Shown: positions 24,133-32,247, counted from the stretch's first letter. The stretch: 49,291 nt of DNA from Nonomuraea sp. PA05 (GCF_008086045.1 NZ_VSEY01000070.1:1-49291); one strand, 5' to 3'. The notes: a model not told the origin generated them from the sequence alone. Numbers and translations: made by a program.

Positions 24133-25623
24133 ATGGCCGGAGCGGAGCTCATCGGGGGCGGCTGGGACAGGCCGCGGATCGGCCACTTCATCGGCGGGCA
24201 GTGGTGCGAGGCCGTGTCAGGGCGCTCGTACCAGAACCGTTCCCCGTGGTCCGGCGCGACGCTCGGCGAGGTCGCCGCCGGTGACGGCGAGGACGCCGAC
24301 AGGGCCGTCGCCGCCGCGCACGAGGCGTTCGGCGGGTGGGCGCGGGCGCTGCCGGGGCAGCGGCAGCAGGTGTTCCTGCGCGCCGCCGCCGTCCTGGAGC
24401 GGCGCGGCGCGGAGGTGCTCGGCGCGCTGGCCGCCGAGACCGGCTGTGGCCGCCACTTCGGCGAGATCCAGCTCGACTTCGCGGTCAAGCTGCTCCGCCA
24501 GGCCGCTCACCTGGCCTACCAGCCGGCGGGCGAGCTGCTGCCGTCCGACGTGGCGGGCACCCAGGCGATGGCCGTGCGCCGCCCGGTGGGCGTGGTGGCG
24601 GCCATCGCGCCGTGGAACGCCTCGCTCACCCTGTCGGGCAGGGCCGTGGTCGGGCCGCTCGCGCTCGGCAACACCGTGGTGCTGAAACCGTCCGAGGAGT
24701 CCCCGTACACCGGGGGAGCGCTGTGGGCGGAGATCCTCAAGGAGGCGGGCCTGCCCGCCGGCGCGCTCAACGTCGTCACCCACGCGCCCGGCGAGGCCGG
24801 CGCCGTCGCCGACGCGCTGCTGGCCGCGCCGCTCGTCAAACGCATCAACTTCACCGGCTCCACCCCGACCGGCAGGCGGCTCGCCGAGAAGGCCGGCCGG
24901 CATCTCAAACGCGTCGTGCTGCAGCTCAGCGGCCAGAACCCGCTCATCGTCGCGGGCGACGCCGACCTCGGCTACGCGGTCGACGCCGCGACGTTCGGCG
25001 CGTTCGTCCACCAGGGACAGGTGTGCATGTGCGCCCGCCGGATCTACGTCGAGCGCCCGCTGGCCGCCGAGTTCGCCGAGCGGTTCGCGGCCAGGGTGGC
25101 GGCGCTGCCCACCGGTGACCCCGCCGACCCCGCCACCGTCGTCGGCCCCGTGATCAACGAGTGGGCGCTGGCCCTGCTCGACCGCCGGGTCAAGGAGGCC
25201 GTCGGGCTCGGTGCCCGCGTCCTGGCCGGCGGGGTGCCGGCGCCGCCCTGCTACCCGGCCACCGTGCTCACCGACGTCCCGGACGAGGCGGAGATCGCGC
25301 AGGGCGAGACGTTCGGGCCGGTGGTGGTGCTGGAGGAGGTCGAGTCGGCCGAGCAGGCCGTCGCCCGCGCCAACGCCTCCGACTTCGGGCTCGTCGCCTC
25401 GGTCATCACCGGCGACAGCCGCCGCGGCCTGCGCCTGGCCGCCGCGCTGGACGTCGGCATCGTGCACGTCAACGACCAGCCCGTCAACGACGAGCCGCAC
25501 ATGCCGTTCGGCGGGGTCAAGGACAGCGGGTGGGGGCGGTTCGGGATGGGGTTCGCGGCGGATGAGTTCTGCGAGCTGCAGTGGGTGACCGTCCGCGACC
25601 AGGACCGGGCCTTCCCGTTCTGA
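24133..25623 (+). CDS. Aldehyde dehydrogenase with altered general-base motif
   Basis: 496-aa protein of the aldehyde dehydrogenase superfamily, divergent from iclR. AIAPWNASLTLSGRAVVG, GNTVVLKPSEESPYTGG, INFTGSTPTGRRLAEK and ETFGPVVVLE are standard, and the nucleophile Cys298 is in HQGQVCMCARR. The general base, normally Glu in LELGGK, is replaced: the protein reads LQLSGQNPLIV with Gln264, 34 residues before the Cys, exactly the canonical spacing. This could slow deacylation, shift the enzyme to acyl transfer, or be a subfamily trait. Context suggests it works on an aldehyde linked to the Liv-type transporter and the second dehydrogenase at 16748. Ends at a strong hairpin. Confidence 0.87.
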   Translation: MAGAELIGGGWDRPRIGHFIGGQWCEAVSGRSYQNRSPWSGATLGEVAAGDGEDADRAVAAAHEAFGGWARALPGQRQQVFLRAAAVLERRGAEVLGALAAETGCGRHFGEIQLDFAVKLLRQAAHLAYQPAGELLPSDVAGTQAMAVRRPVGVVAAIAPWNASLTLSGRAVVGPLALGNTVVLKPSEESPYTGGALWAEILKEAGLPAGALNVVTHAPGEAGAVADALLAAPLVKRINFTGSTPTGRRLAEKAGRHLKRVVLQLSGQNPLIVAGDADLGYAVDAATFGAFVHQGQVCMCARRIYVERPLAAEFAERFAARVAALPTGDPADPATVVGPVINEWALALLDRRVKEAVGLGARVLAGGVPAPPCYPATVLTDVPDEAEIAQGETFGPVVVLEEVESAEQAVARANASDFGLVASVITGDSRRGLRLAAALDVGIVHVNDQPVNDEPHMPFGGVKDSGWGRFGMGFAADEFCELQWVTVRDQDRAFPF

Positions 25624-25633
25624 GGACGCGAAG

Positions 25634-25668
25634 GTGGCGCGGCGGCCAGGAGGTCGCCGCCGCGCCAC
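25634..25668. terminator. Bidirectional terminator hairpin
   Basis: GTGGCGCGGCGGC (25634-25646) and its exact reverse complement (25656-25668) form a 13-bp stem with a 9-base loop between the convergent aldehyde dehydrogenase and xylanase genes. No U-tract, as usual in actinomycetes. Confidence 0.75.
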
Positions 25669-25682
25669 AGGCCGCCGGTGGG

Positions 25683-26651
25683 TCAGCTCGCGCTGCAGGA
25701 GACCGTCGGCCAGGTGTAGTTGCCGTTGTGCTGGATGGTGACGCCCCAGTTGTTGCCGCTGCCGTTCGGCCTGGCGGTGAGCACCTGGGCGCTCGGGTAG
25801 CTGGCGCTGATGTTCCAGGTGGACAGGACCTTCGTGGGGGAGGGCACGTTCATCGTGACGGTCCAGTTGCTGGAGCCGCTGACCGAGACGTTGAGGTTGT
25901 AGCGGTCGCTCCACTGCTGGCCCGCGGAGAGCGTGGCGGTGCAACCCCCGCCGCCGCCCCCGCCGCCACCGCCACCGCCGCCGCCTCCGCCTGAGGAGCC
26001 GCCGACCGTGATGTTGGAGCTGCCGCTGCTCTGGTAGCCCTCGGTGGCGAGGATCTGGTAGTCGTGGCTGCCCAGGCTCATGCCGTAGCGGGCCCACGCG
26101 TCGAAGTGGTTGCCGGCCGTGATGGTGCCGCCGGTCTTCTTCGACTGGCGCACGCTCCAGTACTGGTTGAAGGTGCGGGTGCCCTCGATGGACGGGGCGT
26201 TGTACCTGGTCGTCTGGTAGATGTCGTACGTGCCGCCGTCAGTGGTGACCGTGCCCTTGAACGTGCCGGTGGGCCGGTAGGTGCCCCAGTTGTCGACGAT
26301 GTAGTACTCGATGAGCGGGTTCCTCGTCCACCCGTACAGGGTCAGGTAGGCGTTGCCCGACGGGTTGAAGCTGCCCGAGTAGCTCACCGTCCTGCGGCCG
26401 CCCGGGTTCCAGCCCTTGCCGGCCACGAAGTTGCCGGTGTTGCGCCACGAGGTGCTGTAGTTGCCGCCGGATCCCAGCTCCATGGAGACGGTGCCCTGGC
26501 TGTCGGTCCAGAACGAGTAGAAGTAGCCGTTGTTGGTGCCGGTCTGGTTGGTGGTGACGGCCGCGTACGCGACGCTGGGCAGCATCGCGACGGCCAGCGC
26601 GGCGGCCACGGCGCAGATCCGGGCTGCGAGCCGCCTGGTTCGGTGGTTCAT
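25683..26651 (-). CDS. Secreted GH11 endo-1,4-beta-xylanase with CBM2
   Basis: 322-aa secreted xylanase. A Sec signal (RRLAARICAVAAALAVAML, cleavage near AYAA, residue 30) precedes the family 11 catalytic domain (about 32-210). The catalytic glutamates are Glu115 in NPLIEYYIVDNWG (nucleophile) and Glu204 in LATEGYQSSG (acid/base). A long Gly linker (about 218-236) leads to a family 2 carbohydrate-binding module with its two Cys and surface Trp residues (GQQWSDRYNLNV, WTVTMNV). Two repeats resembling xylanase operators lie over the promoter, so induction by xylan products is likely. Attacks the xylan backbone outside the cell, alongside the deacetylase at 39141. Confidence 0.95.
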   Translation of the reverse strand: MNHRTRRLAARICAVAAALAVAMLPSVAYAAVTTNQTGTNNGYFYSFWTDSQGTVSMELGSGGNYSTSWRNTGNFVAGKGWNPGGRRTVSYSGSFNPSGNAYLTLYGWTRNPLIEYYIVDNWGTYRPTGTFKGTVTTDGGTYDIYQTTRYNAPSIEGTRTFNQYWSVRQSKKTGGTITAGNHFDAWARYGMSLGSHDYQILATEGYQSSGSSNITVGGSSGGGGGGGGGGGGGGGGCTATLSAGQQWSDRYNLNVSVSGSSNWTVTMNVPSPTKVLSTWNISASYPSAQVLTARPNGSGNNWGVTIQHNGNYTWPTVSCSAS

Positions 26652-26685
26652 CTGCGTCCTTCCTTCTGGTGAAGGCGGGCATCGA

Positions 26686-26739
26686 CGAAACTATCGGAAC
26701 AGTGGCGAAAGTATCAGGCGGATCGCGGACGGCTGTCAA
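26686..26739 (-). promoter_or_regulatory. Xylanase promoter with two CGAAA(C/G)TATC repeats
   Basis: On the reverse strand TTGACA (26734-26739) and TGATAC (26711-26716) are 17 bp apart, a good vegetative promoter. CGAAAGTATC (26706-26715) overlaps the -10, and CGAAACTATC (26686-26695) lies 20 bp further downstream. Both resemble the palindromic GAAA-N-TTTC boxes known before actinomycete xylanase genes, with one base off in the second half. Confidence 0.6.
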
Positions 26740-26847
26740 TGAATGGCGTCAAGCTATGTGGCCGCTGATCGGTCGCGTGGCTGCCTGGCGGGGCATGTGA
26801 GCCATGAAATTTTCAATGTTCTCCCGAAACTTGCTGTGGCGGTTGTG

Positions 26848-26888
26848 TTTCCTAGGAGTATTAGATAGAAACTAAGGATTCTAGGAAA
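26848..26888. promoter_or_regulatory. Nested inverted repeats before TetR gene
   Basis: TTTCCTAG (26848-26855) and CTAGGAAA (26881-26888) are exact reverse complements 25 bp apart. Inside them TTAG-N7-CTAA forms a smaller inverted repeat. The whole AT-rich block ends at the ribosome binding site of the TetR-type gene; probable autoregulatory operator. Confidence 0.5.
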
Positions 26889-26901
26889 GAGGTGACGTGC
26901 C

Positions 26902-27498
26902 TTGGCGCGCATGGGGCTGACGACCGAGCGGGTGACGCTCATCGGAGCCGAGCTGGCGGACGAGGTCGGGCTCGAACACGTGACCATGTCCGCGGTGGCC
27001 CGCCGGCTCGGGGTGAAGGACGCCAGTCTGTACGCGCACGTCCGCAGCCTCGACGACCTGCGAGGACGGATCGCGCTGCTGGCCGCCGACGAGAAGACCA
27101 TCCGCATCGCGGAGGCCACCGCCGGGCGGGCGGGCAGGGACGCGCTCGTCGCGTACGCGAACGCGTGGCGCGGCTACGCCCACGACCACCCTGGCCGCTA
27201 CACCGCGACGCAGATCCCGATGGAGATCGACCCCGAGCTCGTCGCCCGGGCGACGGGGCCGCGGCGCGCGATCGAGCTGACCTACAGCATGTTGCGCGCG
27301 TACGAGCTGGCCGAGCCCGACCTGACGGACGCGGTCCGGCTGATGCGCAGCACGCTGCACGGATTCGTCAGCCTCGAAGCGGCGGGCGGTTTCGCGCACG
27401 CGCGCCCGGCGGAGGCCACCTGGCTGCGCTGCCTCGACGCCCTGCACACCCTCCTGGAGCACTGGCCCGCAGACTCATCACAAGGAGATCCAGCATGA
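26902..27498 (+). CDS. TetR/AcrR-family regulator (WHG-domain type)
   Basis: 198-aa repressor. Helix-turn-helix HVTMSAVARRLGVKDASLYAHV is followed by the C-terminal domain with AYANAWRGYAHDHPGRYTA and TLHGFVSLEAAGGF, typical of the WHG-domain group. I start it at the TTG at 26902 because AGAGGTGAC lies at proper distance; ATG at 26911 is the alternative. Stop overlaps the start of the hydrolase gene (ATGA), so the two are co-translated, and the regulator probably senses a substrate or product of that hydrolase. Confidence 0.83.
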   Translation: MARMGLTTERVTLIGAELADEVGLEHVTMSAVARRLGVKDASLYAHVRSLDDLRGRIALLAADEKTIRIAEATAGRAGRDALVAYANAWRGYAHDHPGRYTATQIPMEIDPELVARATGPRRAIELTYSMLRAYELAEPDLTDAVRLMRSTLHGFVSLEAAGGFAHARPAEATWLRCLDALHTLLEHWPADSSQGDPA

Positions 27499-28433
27499 CC
27501 AGCCCCACCGTCGGCCGCCTGCGCGTGGACGGCGCCGACCTGCGTTACGAGATGCGCGGCAGCGGCCCGCTCCTGCTGCTCATCCCCGGTGGCACGGGCG
27601 GCGCGTCCTCCTTCGACGGCGTCGCCGGCGACCTGGCCGCCGAGTACACCGTCGTCTCCTACGACCCGCGCGGCCTGACCCGCAGCCCGCTCGACGACCC
27701 CGAGGCGCGGCAGTCGGTGGAGCAGCACGCCGACGACGCGTTCCGGCTGCTGGAGCTGCTGTCGCCGGGCGCGCCCGCCCTGGTGGCCGGTTGCAGCTCC
27801 GGGGCGATCGTCGCGCTGCACCTGCTCGTCACCCATCCGGAGCGGGTCCGGCGCGTGGTGGCGCACGAGCCGCCGGTGGTGGAGGTGCTGCCGGACGCCG
27901 CCGATCATCGGGCGTTGCTCGCCCGGGTGGACGAGACGTTCCGGAAGGAGGGCCTGATGCCGGCGGCGGCCGTGTTCGCGGCGGGCCTGCGCCGCCCCGG
28001 CGACGAGCCCGCCACCCCAGCGCCCGCCACTGCTCAGCGGCCCGCCCCTGGTCAGGCCGCCCCTGAGCAGGCCGCCCCTGAGCAGGCCGCCTCCGGGCGA
28101 GCCGCTGAGCCCGCCGCCCGTCCGGACGCCGAGCTGCCTCCGGAGGCGGCGGATCGGGCCGCGCGCACGATGGCGGACATGCCCTACTTCCTCGGCCGGA
28201 TCGTGCCGGGCTTCATGGCCCACACCCCCGACGTGGAACGCCTGCGCACCCTCTCCGACCGCCTGGTCCTGGCGGCGGGCGAGGAGTCGCGCGGCGAGCT
28301 GCCCTACCGCCCCGCCGCCTTCCTGGCCGACCGGTTCGGCACGGAGCTGGTGCACTTCCCGGGCGGCCACGTCGGCCTCACCACCCACCCCGCCGAGTTC
28401 GGCGCCCTCCTCCGCAAGGTGCTGACCGCGTAG
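27495..28433 (+). CDS. Alpha/beta hydrolase
   Basis: 312-aa alpha/beta-fold hydrolase. Oxyanion region LLLIPGGTGGASSF, nucleophile elbow AGCSSGAIVAL (Ser), and the catalytic His in FPGGHVGLTTHP are visible. Between them an Ala/Pro/Gln-rich stretch (about 28015-28135; repeats of QAAPE) is inserted in the cap region and looks like a repeat expansion. ATG start with AAGGAG. Translationally coupled to the TetR-family gene upstream. Substrate unknown; esterase or haloperoxidase-like activity is possible. Confidence 0.82.
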   Translation: MTSPTVGRLRVDGADLRYEMRGSGPLLLLIPGGTGGASSFDGVAGDLAAEYTVVSYDPRGLTRSPLDDPEARQSVEQHADDAFRLLELLSPGAPALVAGCSSGAIVALHLLVTHPERVRRVVAHEPPVVEVLPDAADHRALLARVDETFRKEGLMPAAAVFAAGLRRPGDEPATPAPATAQRPAPGQAAPEQAAPEQAASGRAAEPAARPDAELPPEAADRAARTMADMPYFLGRIVPGFMAHTPDVERLRTLSDRLVLAAGEESRGELPYRPAAFLADRFGTELVHFPGGHVGLTTHPAEFGALLRKVLTA

Positions 28434-28440
28434 CAGAATC

Positions 28441-28454
28441 TGCAAACGGTTGCA
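28441..28454. promoter_or_regulatory. LacI-type operator before the pectinase gene
   Basis: TGCAAACGGTTGCA is a near-perfect palindrome (one mismatch, CG centre) of LacI-family operator form, eight bases after the hydrolase stop and about 100 bp before the GH28 start. A TTGACA lies at 28505-28510, though I see no good -10 for it. Confidence 0.45.
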
Positions 28455-28557
28455 CCCTCGATCCTGGGCCGATGTGCCGCACACCCCTGGATCAGTGCAA
28501 GGGGTTGACATAGCATCCGGGATGTCTCGAACCGGTGCCGGTCAGGGAGGCCGTCCG

Positions 28558-29979
28558 ATGCAGAGCCGTTCATGGAGCCGCCGCGACGCCATGCGCGCCC
28601 TGGCCGTGTCCGCCGCCGCCGTCCCGCTGGCCCTGGACGCGGGAGCCGCGCAGGCGTTATCCGACCCGTGGGCGCGAGCCAACCGCATCGCGGCGAAGGT
28701 GCGCGGCCCGAAGTTCCCGCACCGCCGGTTCGACATCCGGAAGTACGGTGCCGTAGGGGACGGGACGACGGACTGCACGGCGGCCATCCGCACCGCGATC
28801 AAGGCCTGTAACGCGGCGGGCGGCGGCCATGTGGACGTGCCGGAGGGCAGGTTCCTGACCGGCGCCGTGCACCTGCTCAGCAACGTCGACCTGCACGTCG
28901 CCGAGGGCGGCACCCTGCTGTTCAGCACCGATCCGAAGGCGTACCTGCCGCTGGTGCTGACCAGGTTCGAGGGCGTCGAGCTGCTCAACTACTCGCCGCT
29001 GATCTACGCCCACGGGCAGCACGACATCGCGGTGACCGGGGCGGGCGTGCTCGACGGTCAGGCCGACGACGACCACTGGTGGCCGTGGAAGGGCTCGGGC
29101 GACCACGGCTGGGAGCCGGGGGAACCGCGCCAGGCCGAGGCCAGGGCCGCCCTGTTCGCGCAGGCCGAGCAGGGCGTGCCGGTCGAGCAGCGGGTGTACG
29201 GCGAGGGCGGCTACCTGCGCCCGTCCTTCATCCAGCCCTACCGCTGCGGCAACGTGCTGATCGAGGGCGTCACGATCGTCAACTCGCCCATGTGGGAGAT
29301 CCACCCCACCCTGTCGGAGAACGTGCTGGTCCGCGGCGTCACCGTCCGCACGCACGGCCCGAACAACGACGGCTGCAATCCCGAGTCCAGCCGGCTGGTG
29401 GTCATCCGCGACTGCACGTTCGACACCGGCGACGACTGCATCGCGATCAAGTCGGGCCGCAACGCCGACGGCCGCCGCGTGAACGTGCCCAGCGAGCACA
29501 TCCTGGTCGAGGGCTGCACGTTCCGCGAGGGGCACGGCGGCATGACGATCGGCAGCGAGATGTCCGGCGGCGTGCGGGAGGTGTTCATCAGGGACTGCAC
29601 CATGTCCAGCCCGAACCTGGACATCGCGCTGCGCTTCAAGACCAACTCCGTGCGGGGCGGCTTCATCGAGGGCCTGTACGCCAGGGACCTGGAGATCGGC
29701 CAGGTCGGCGGCTCGGTCATCGACATCAACTTCAACTACGAGGAGGGTCCTGGGCACGGCTTCAACCCGGTCGTGGGCGGCATCGACGTGCGCGGCACGA
29801 CCGTGCGGACCGCCAACCGGGCGCTCAATCTGCGCGGGTACGCCGACGCGCCGATCCGCGGCGTCACGCTGACCGACGTGGACTTCGGCGCCATCGCGAC
29901 GCCGAGCGTGGTCGAGCACGTCGAGGACCTCGTCCTGCGGAACGTGCTCGCCAACGGCGCGCCGTTGATCATTCCCTGA
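28558..29979 (+). CDS. Secreted GH28 polygalacturonase-type glycosidase
   Basis: 473-aa pectin-degrading enzyme of glycoside hydrolase family 28, a right-handed beta-helix. Export is by a twin-arginine signal (SWSRRDAMRALAVSAAAVP). FDIRKYGAVGDGTTDCTAAI starts the mature fold (written here at family-typical position 58-78). Catalytic residues are Asp271 in NNDGCNPES, Asp292-Asp293 in TGDDCIAIKSG, His326 in GHGG and the RFKTN motif near residue 361. The long bacterial form, with its DDDHWWPWKG insert, resembles exo-polygalacturonases or rhamnogalacturonan hydrolases. ATG with AGGGAGG upstream. A LacI-type operator precedes it. Confidence 0.9.
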   Translation: MQSRSWSRRDAMRALAVSAAAVPLALDAGAAQALSDPWARANRIAAKVRGPKFPHRRFDIRKYGAVGDGTTDCTAAIRTAIKACNAAGGGHVDVPEGRFLTGAVHLLSNVDLHVAEGGTLLFSTDPKAYLPLVLTRFEGVELLNYSPLIYAHGQHDIAVTGAGVLDGQADDDHWWPWKGSGDHGWEPGEPRQAEARAALFAQAEQGVPVEQRVYGEGGYLRPSFIQPYRCGNVLIEGVTIVNSPMWEIHPTLSENVLVRGVTVRTHGPNNDGCNPESSRLVVIRDCTFDTGDDCIAIKSGRNADGRRVNVPSEHILVEGCTFREGHGGMTIGSEMSGGVREVFIRDCTMSSPNLDIALRFKTNSVRGGFIEGLYARDLEIGQVGGSVIDINFNYEEGPGHGFNPVVGGIDVRGTTVRTANRALNLRGYADAPIRGVTLTDVDFGAIATPSVVEHVEDLVLRNVLANGAPLIIP

Positions 29980-29983
29980 CGGA

Positions 29984-30012
29984 TTGACAACTCCCTGGTA
30001 AAAGCCGACACT
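29984..30012 (+). promoter_or_regulatory. Candidate promoter of the GH5 gene
   Basis: TTGACA (29984-29989) and GACACT (30007-30012) are 17 bp apart just after the GH28 stop; the LacI-type palindrome at 30056 would fall about 40 bp into the transcript. Confidence 0.5.
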
Positions 30013-30055
30013 CGCGGCACACGCGTGAATGCCCGGTCAGCCTGCTGTGCGCCGA

Positions 30056-30069
30056 TGTTAGCGCTAACA
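30056..30069. promoter_or_regulatory. Perfect LacI-type operator
   Basis: TGTTAGCGCTAACA is a perfect 14-bp palindrome with the CG centre of LacI-family operators, 30 bp before the GH5 start. It differs from the sites around the LacI gene at 33743 (TGAACGTTCA), so another LacI protein elsewhere should bind it. Confidence 0.65.
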
Positions 30070-30099
30070 GCATTTCCCTCGGAAAAAAGGTGATCGACC

Positions 30100-31527
30100 A
30101 TGGGAACGACATGCTTACGCGCCGCCGGTGCCGTCCTGCTCACCGTTCTCGCCTGGAGCCTGCACGGCACCACCCCGGCCCACGCCGCGACGACCGACTT
30201 CCGCGGCGTCAACTGGGCCGACGAACGCGACAACTTCGTGGACGGAGTGCTCGTCCTCGGCGGCCTGAGCACCTCCGACAGCTACGCGACGACGCAGGCC
30301 AAGGCCGACCGGATCCTGTCCGGCTTCCAGTCCAACCTCGGCGCCAACACCGTCCGCCTGCCCGTCAATTACGCCACCGTCTCCGGCTCGTACTGGAACT
30401 CCTACACCGGCGCCATCGACACCGCCGTGAGCAAAGGCATGAAAGTCATCCTGAGCTACTGGGAAAGCGCCGGTTCGCGTAACGGCACGGTGGACGACCT
30501 CAACCAGTTCTGGGCCATGTGGCAGACCATCGTCGCCAAATACGGCGGCACCTCGCTCGTGCATTTCGAGCCGATGAACGAGCCCTACGCCTACAGCGAC
30601 GCCGACTGGAAGAACCTCGCCGCCCAATGGCTGAGCAACTACCCGAGTGTCCCGCGAGGCCGGGTCGTCATCAGCGGCGCCGGATACAACCAGCGGCTCA
30701 TCACGATCGGCAGCGACAGCCGCTTCGACGGCACCCTCATCTCCCGCCACATCTACCAGTTCTTCGACACCGCCCGCACCACCGAGGACTCCTGGCGCGA
30801 AGCGCTGCGCACCAGCGTCGGCGGCTACGCCGGCCGCGTCCTCATCACCGAATGGGGCGCGCCCATGACCGACGGCCGCGACTACAACGCCCCCGGCGAC
30901 GGCGACAGCTTCGTCGCGTTCGTGCGTGGCGTGGCGGCCGAGGCCCGCGCCCTGCAACTCGGCACCGTCTACTGGCCCGGCGTGCGCCCCAACGACTGGT
31001 ACCGCCTGCAGACGATCAACGGCACGGGCACCGCCCTCTCCCTCACCACGACCAGCGCCTCGGGCCGCGACCAGCTACGCCAGTCCTGGGGCCTGGACGC
31101 CGCGACCCCGTACCACCGCGTCACCGCCCGCCACAGCGGCAAGGTGATGGACGTCGTCAGCGCGTCCACGGCGAACAACGCCGAGATCAAGCAGTACGCG
31201 TGGAACGGCGGCGGCAACCAGAAATGGCTCTTCCAGGACGCCGGTGGCGGCTACTACCGCCTGATCAGCCAGAACAGCGGCAAGTGCCTGGACGTGGCCG
31301 GCGCCTCCACCGCCGACGGCGCCAACGTCATCCAGTACACCTGCGGCACCGGCACGAACCAGCAGTGGCAGTGGGCCGCCACCGGCTCCTATTTCCAGCT
31401 CCGCGCCCGCCACAGCGGCAAGTGCCTGGACGTGGCCGGCGCCTCGACCGCCGACGGTGCCGACATCCACCAGTACACCTGCGGCACCGGTACCAACCAG
31501 CAGTGGTCCCGCGCCACGACGCCCTGA
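30100..31527 (+). CDS. Secreted GH5-type glycosidase with ricin-type CBM13
   Basis: 475-aa secreted enzyme: Sec signal to about residue 30 (TTPAHAA), a clan-A TIM-barrel catalytic domain (about 33-335), then a beta-trefoil carbohydrate-binding module (about 345-475). Glu161 in FEPMNEPYA is the expected acid/base and Glu251 in VLITEWGAP the nucleophile. The trefoil has three repeats with HSGK(C/V)(L/M)DV and Q-x-W ends (NQKWLF, NQQWQW, NQQWSR); the last two are nearly identical. Family 5 cellulase or mannanase or arabinan-type activity is possible. AAAGGTGAT precedes the ATG. Probably repressed by a LacI protein and induced with other plant-wall enzymes. Confidence 0.9.
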   Translation: MGTTCLRAAGAVLLTVLAWSLHGTTPAHAATTDFRGVNWADERDNFVDGVLVLGGLSTSDSYATTQAKADRILSGFQSNLGANTVRLPVNYATVSGSYWNSYTGAIDTAVSKGMKVILSYWESAGSRNGTVDDLNQFWAMWQTIVAKYGGTSLVHFEPMNEPYAYSDADWKNLAAQWLSNYPSVPRGRVVISGAGYNQRLITIGSDSRFDGTLISRHIYQFFDTARTTEDSWREALRTSVGGYAGRVLITEWGAPMTDGRDYNAPGDGDSFVAFVRGVAAEARALQLGTVYWPGVRPNDWYRLQTINGTGTALSLTTTSASGRDQLRQSWGLDAATPYHRVTARHSGKVMDVVSASTANNAEIKQYAWNGGGNQKWLFQDAGGGYYRLISQNSGKCLDVAGASTADGANVIQYTCGTGTNQQWQWAATGSYFQLRARHSGKCLDVAGASTADGADIHQYTCGTGTNQQWSRATTP

Positions 31528-31724
31528 TACCACCCCGGGCGTACGCTCCGACCTGGTGATCGTCCCCCCCTAGGGCGAACCCCCGAGGCTCCAGGCAGTA
31601 CACGCGCACCCCGCCGTACGTGCGGCGAGGTACGCCAGATGCCTCCTCCAGCCCGACGCCGCCCGCCGCCGATTTCGCGAGTCTTGACCCAGACGGAACG
31701 AGATCGCCGACGAGGGAGCACGAC

Positions 31725-32198
31725 ATGAACACCGCCACCATCGAATCCATGATCACCAAACTGTCCGGCTGGCTGGCCCGGCACAGCATCGACGTCCTGC
31801 GGATCAGCCTCGGCCTGGTCTTCGTGGCGTTCGGCACGCTCAAGTTCTTCCCCGGGGTGAGCCCGGCGGAGGCGCTGTCGGTGGCCACGCTGGAGAAGCT
31901 GTCCCTGGGCCTGCTGTCGGGTTACGCGGCCCAGGCCGTGATCGCCGCCATGGAGGTCTTCATCGGCCTCACCCTGGTCACCGGCAAGCTGCTGAAGACC
32001 GGGCTGGTCGTGATGACGGGCGCGCTGGCGGGCTTCTTCGCGCCGTACGTGTTCTTCTTCACGAACCTGTTCCCCGGCGCGCCCACCCTTGAGGCCCAGT
32101 ACATCTTCAAGGACATCGTGCTGGCGGCGGCGGCCATGGTGATCGGCGCCCGCGCCCTGGGCGCCCGCCTGGTTCCGGCGCGGGACCGGGTGGCGTGA
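31725..32198 (+). CDS. DoxX/DUF417-like membrane protein
   Basis: 157-aa inner-membrane protein with about four hydrophobic helices: LRISLGLVFVAFGTLKFFPG, a central AVIAAMEVFIGLTLVTG, GALAGFFAPYVFFFTNLFP and DIVLAAAAMVIGARAL. The KFFPG and SPAEALS segments fit DoxX-like proteins, some of which act in thiosulfate or thiol redox. ATG with GAGGGAG upstream. The 197 bp before it (31528-31724) show no gene or clear signal. Followed by a strong terminator. Confidence 0.75.
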   Translation: MNTATIESMITKLSGWLARHSIDVLRISLGLVFVAFGTLKFFPGVSPAEALSVATLEKLSLGLLSGYAAQAVIAAMEVFIGLTLVTGKLLKTGLVVMTGALAGFFAPYVFFFTNLFPGAPTLEAQYIFKDIVLAAAAMVIGARALGARLVPARDRVA

Positions 32199-32215
32199 AC
32201 ACGCACAGGACACGA

Positions 32216-32247
32216 ACGGCCGCCGGGGCTTGAACCCCGGCGGCCGT
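32216..32247. terminator. Bidirectional terminator hairpin
   Basis: ACGGCCGCCGGGG (32216-32228) and CCCCGGCGGCCGT (32235-32247) are exact complements with a 6-base loop, between the convergent DoxX-like and sigma factor genes. Confidence 0.8.

Noticed and set aside
28501..28535. TTGACA at 28505 as the pectinase promoter
   Set aside because: No acceptable -10 hexamer at 16-19 bp; not listed as a feature.
31528..31724. 197-bp gap before the DoxX-like gene as a small RNA or promoter region
   Set aside because: No clear hairpin, operator or consensus promoter could be supported.
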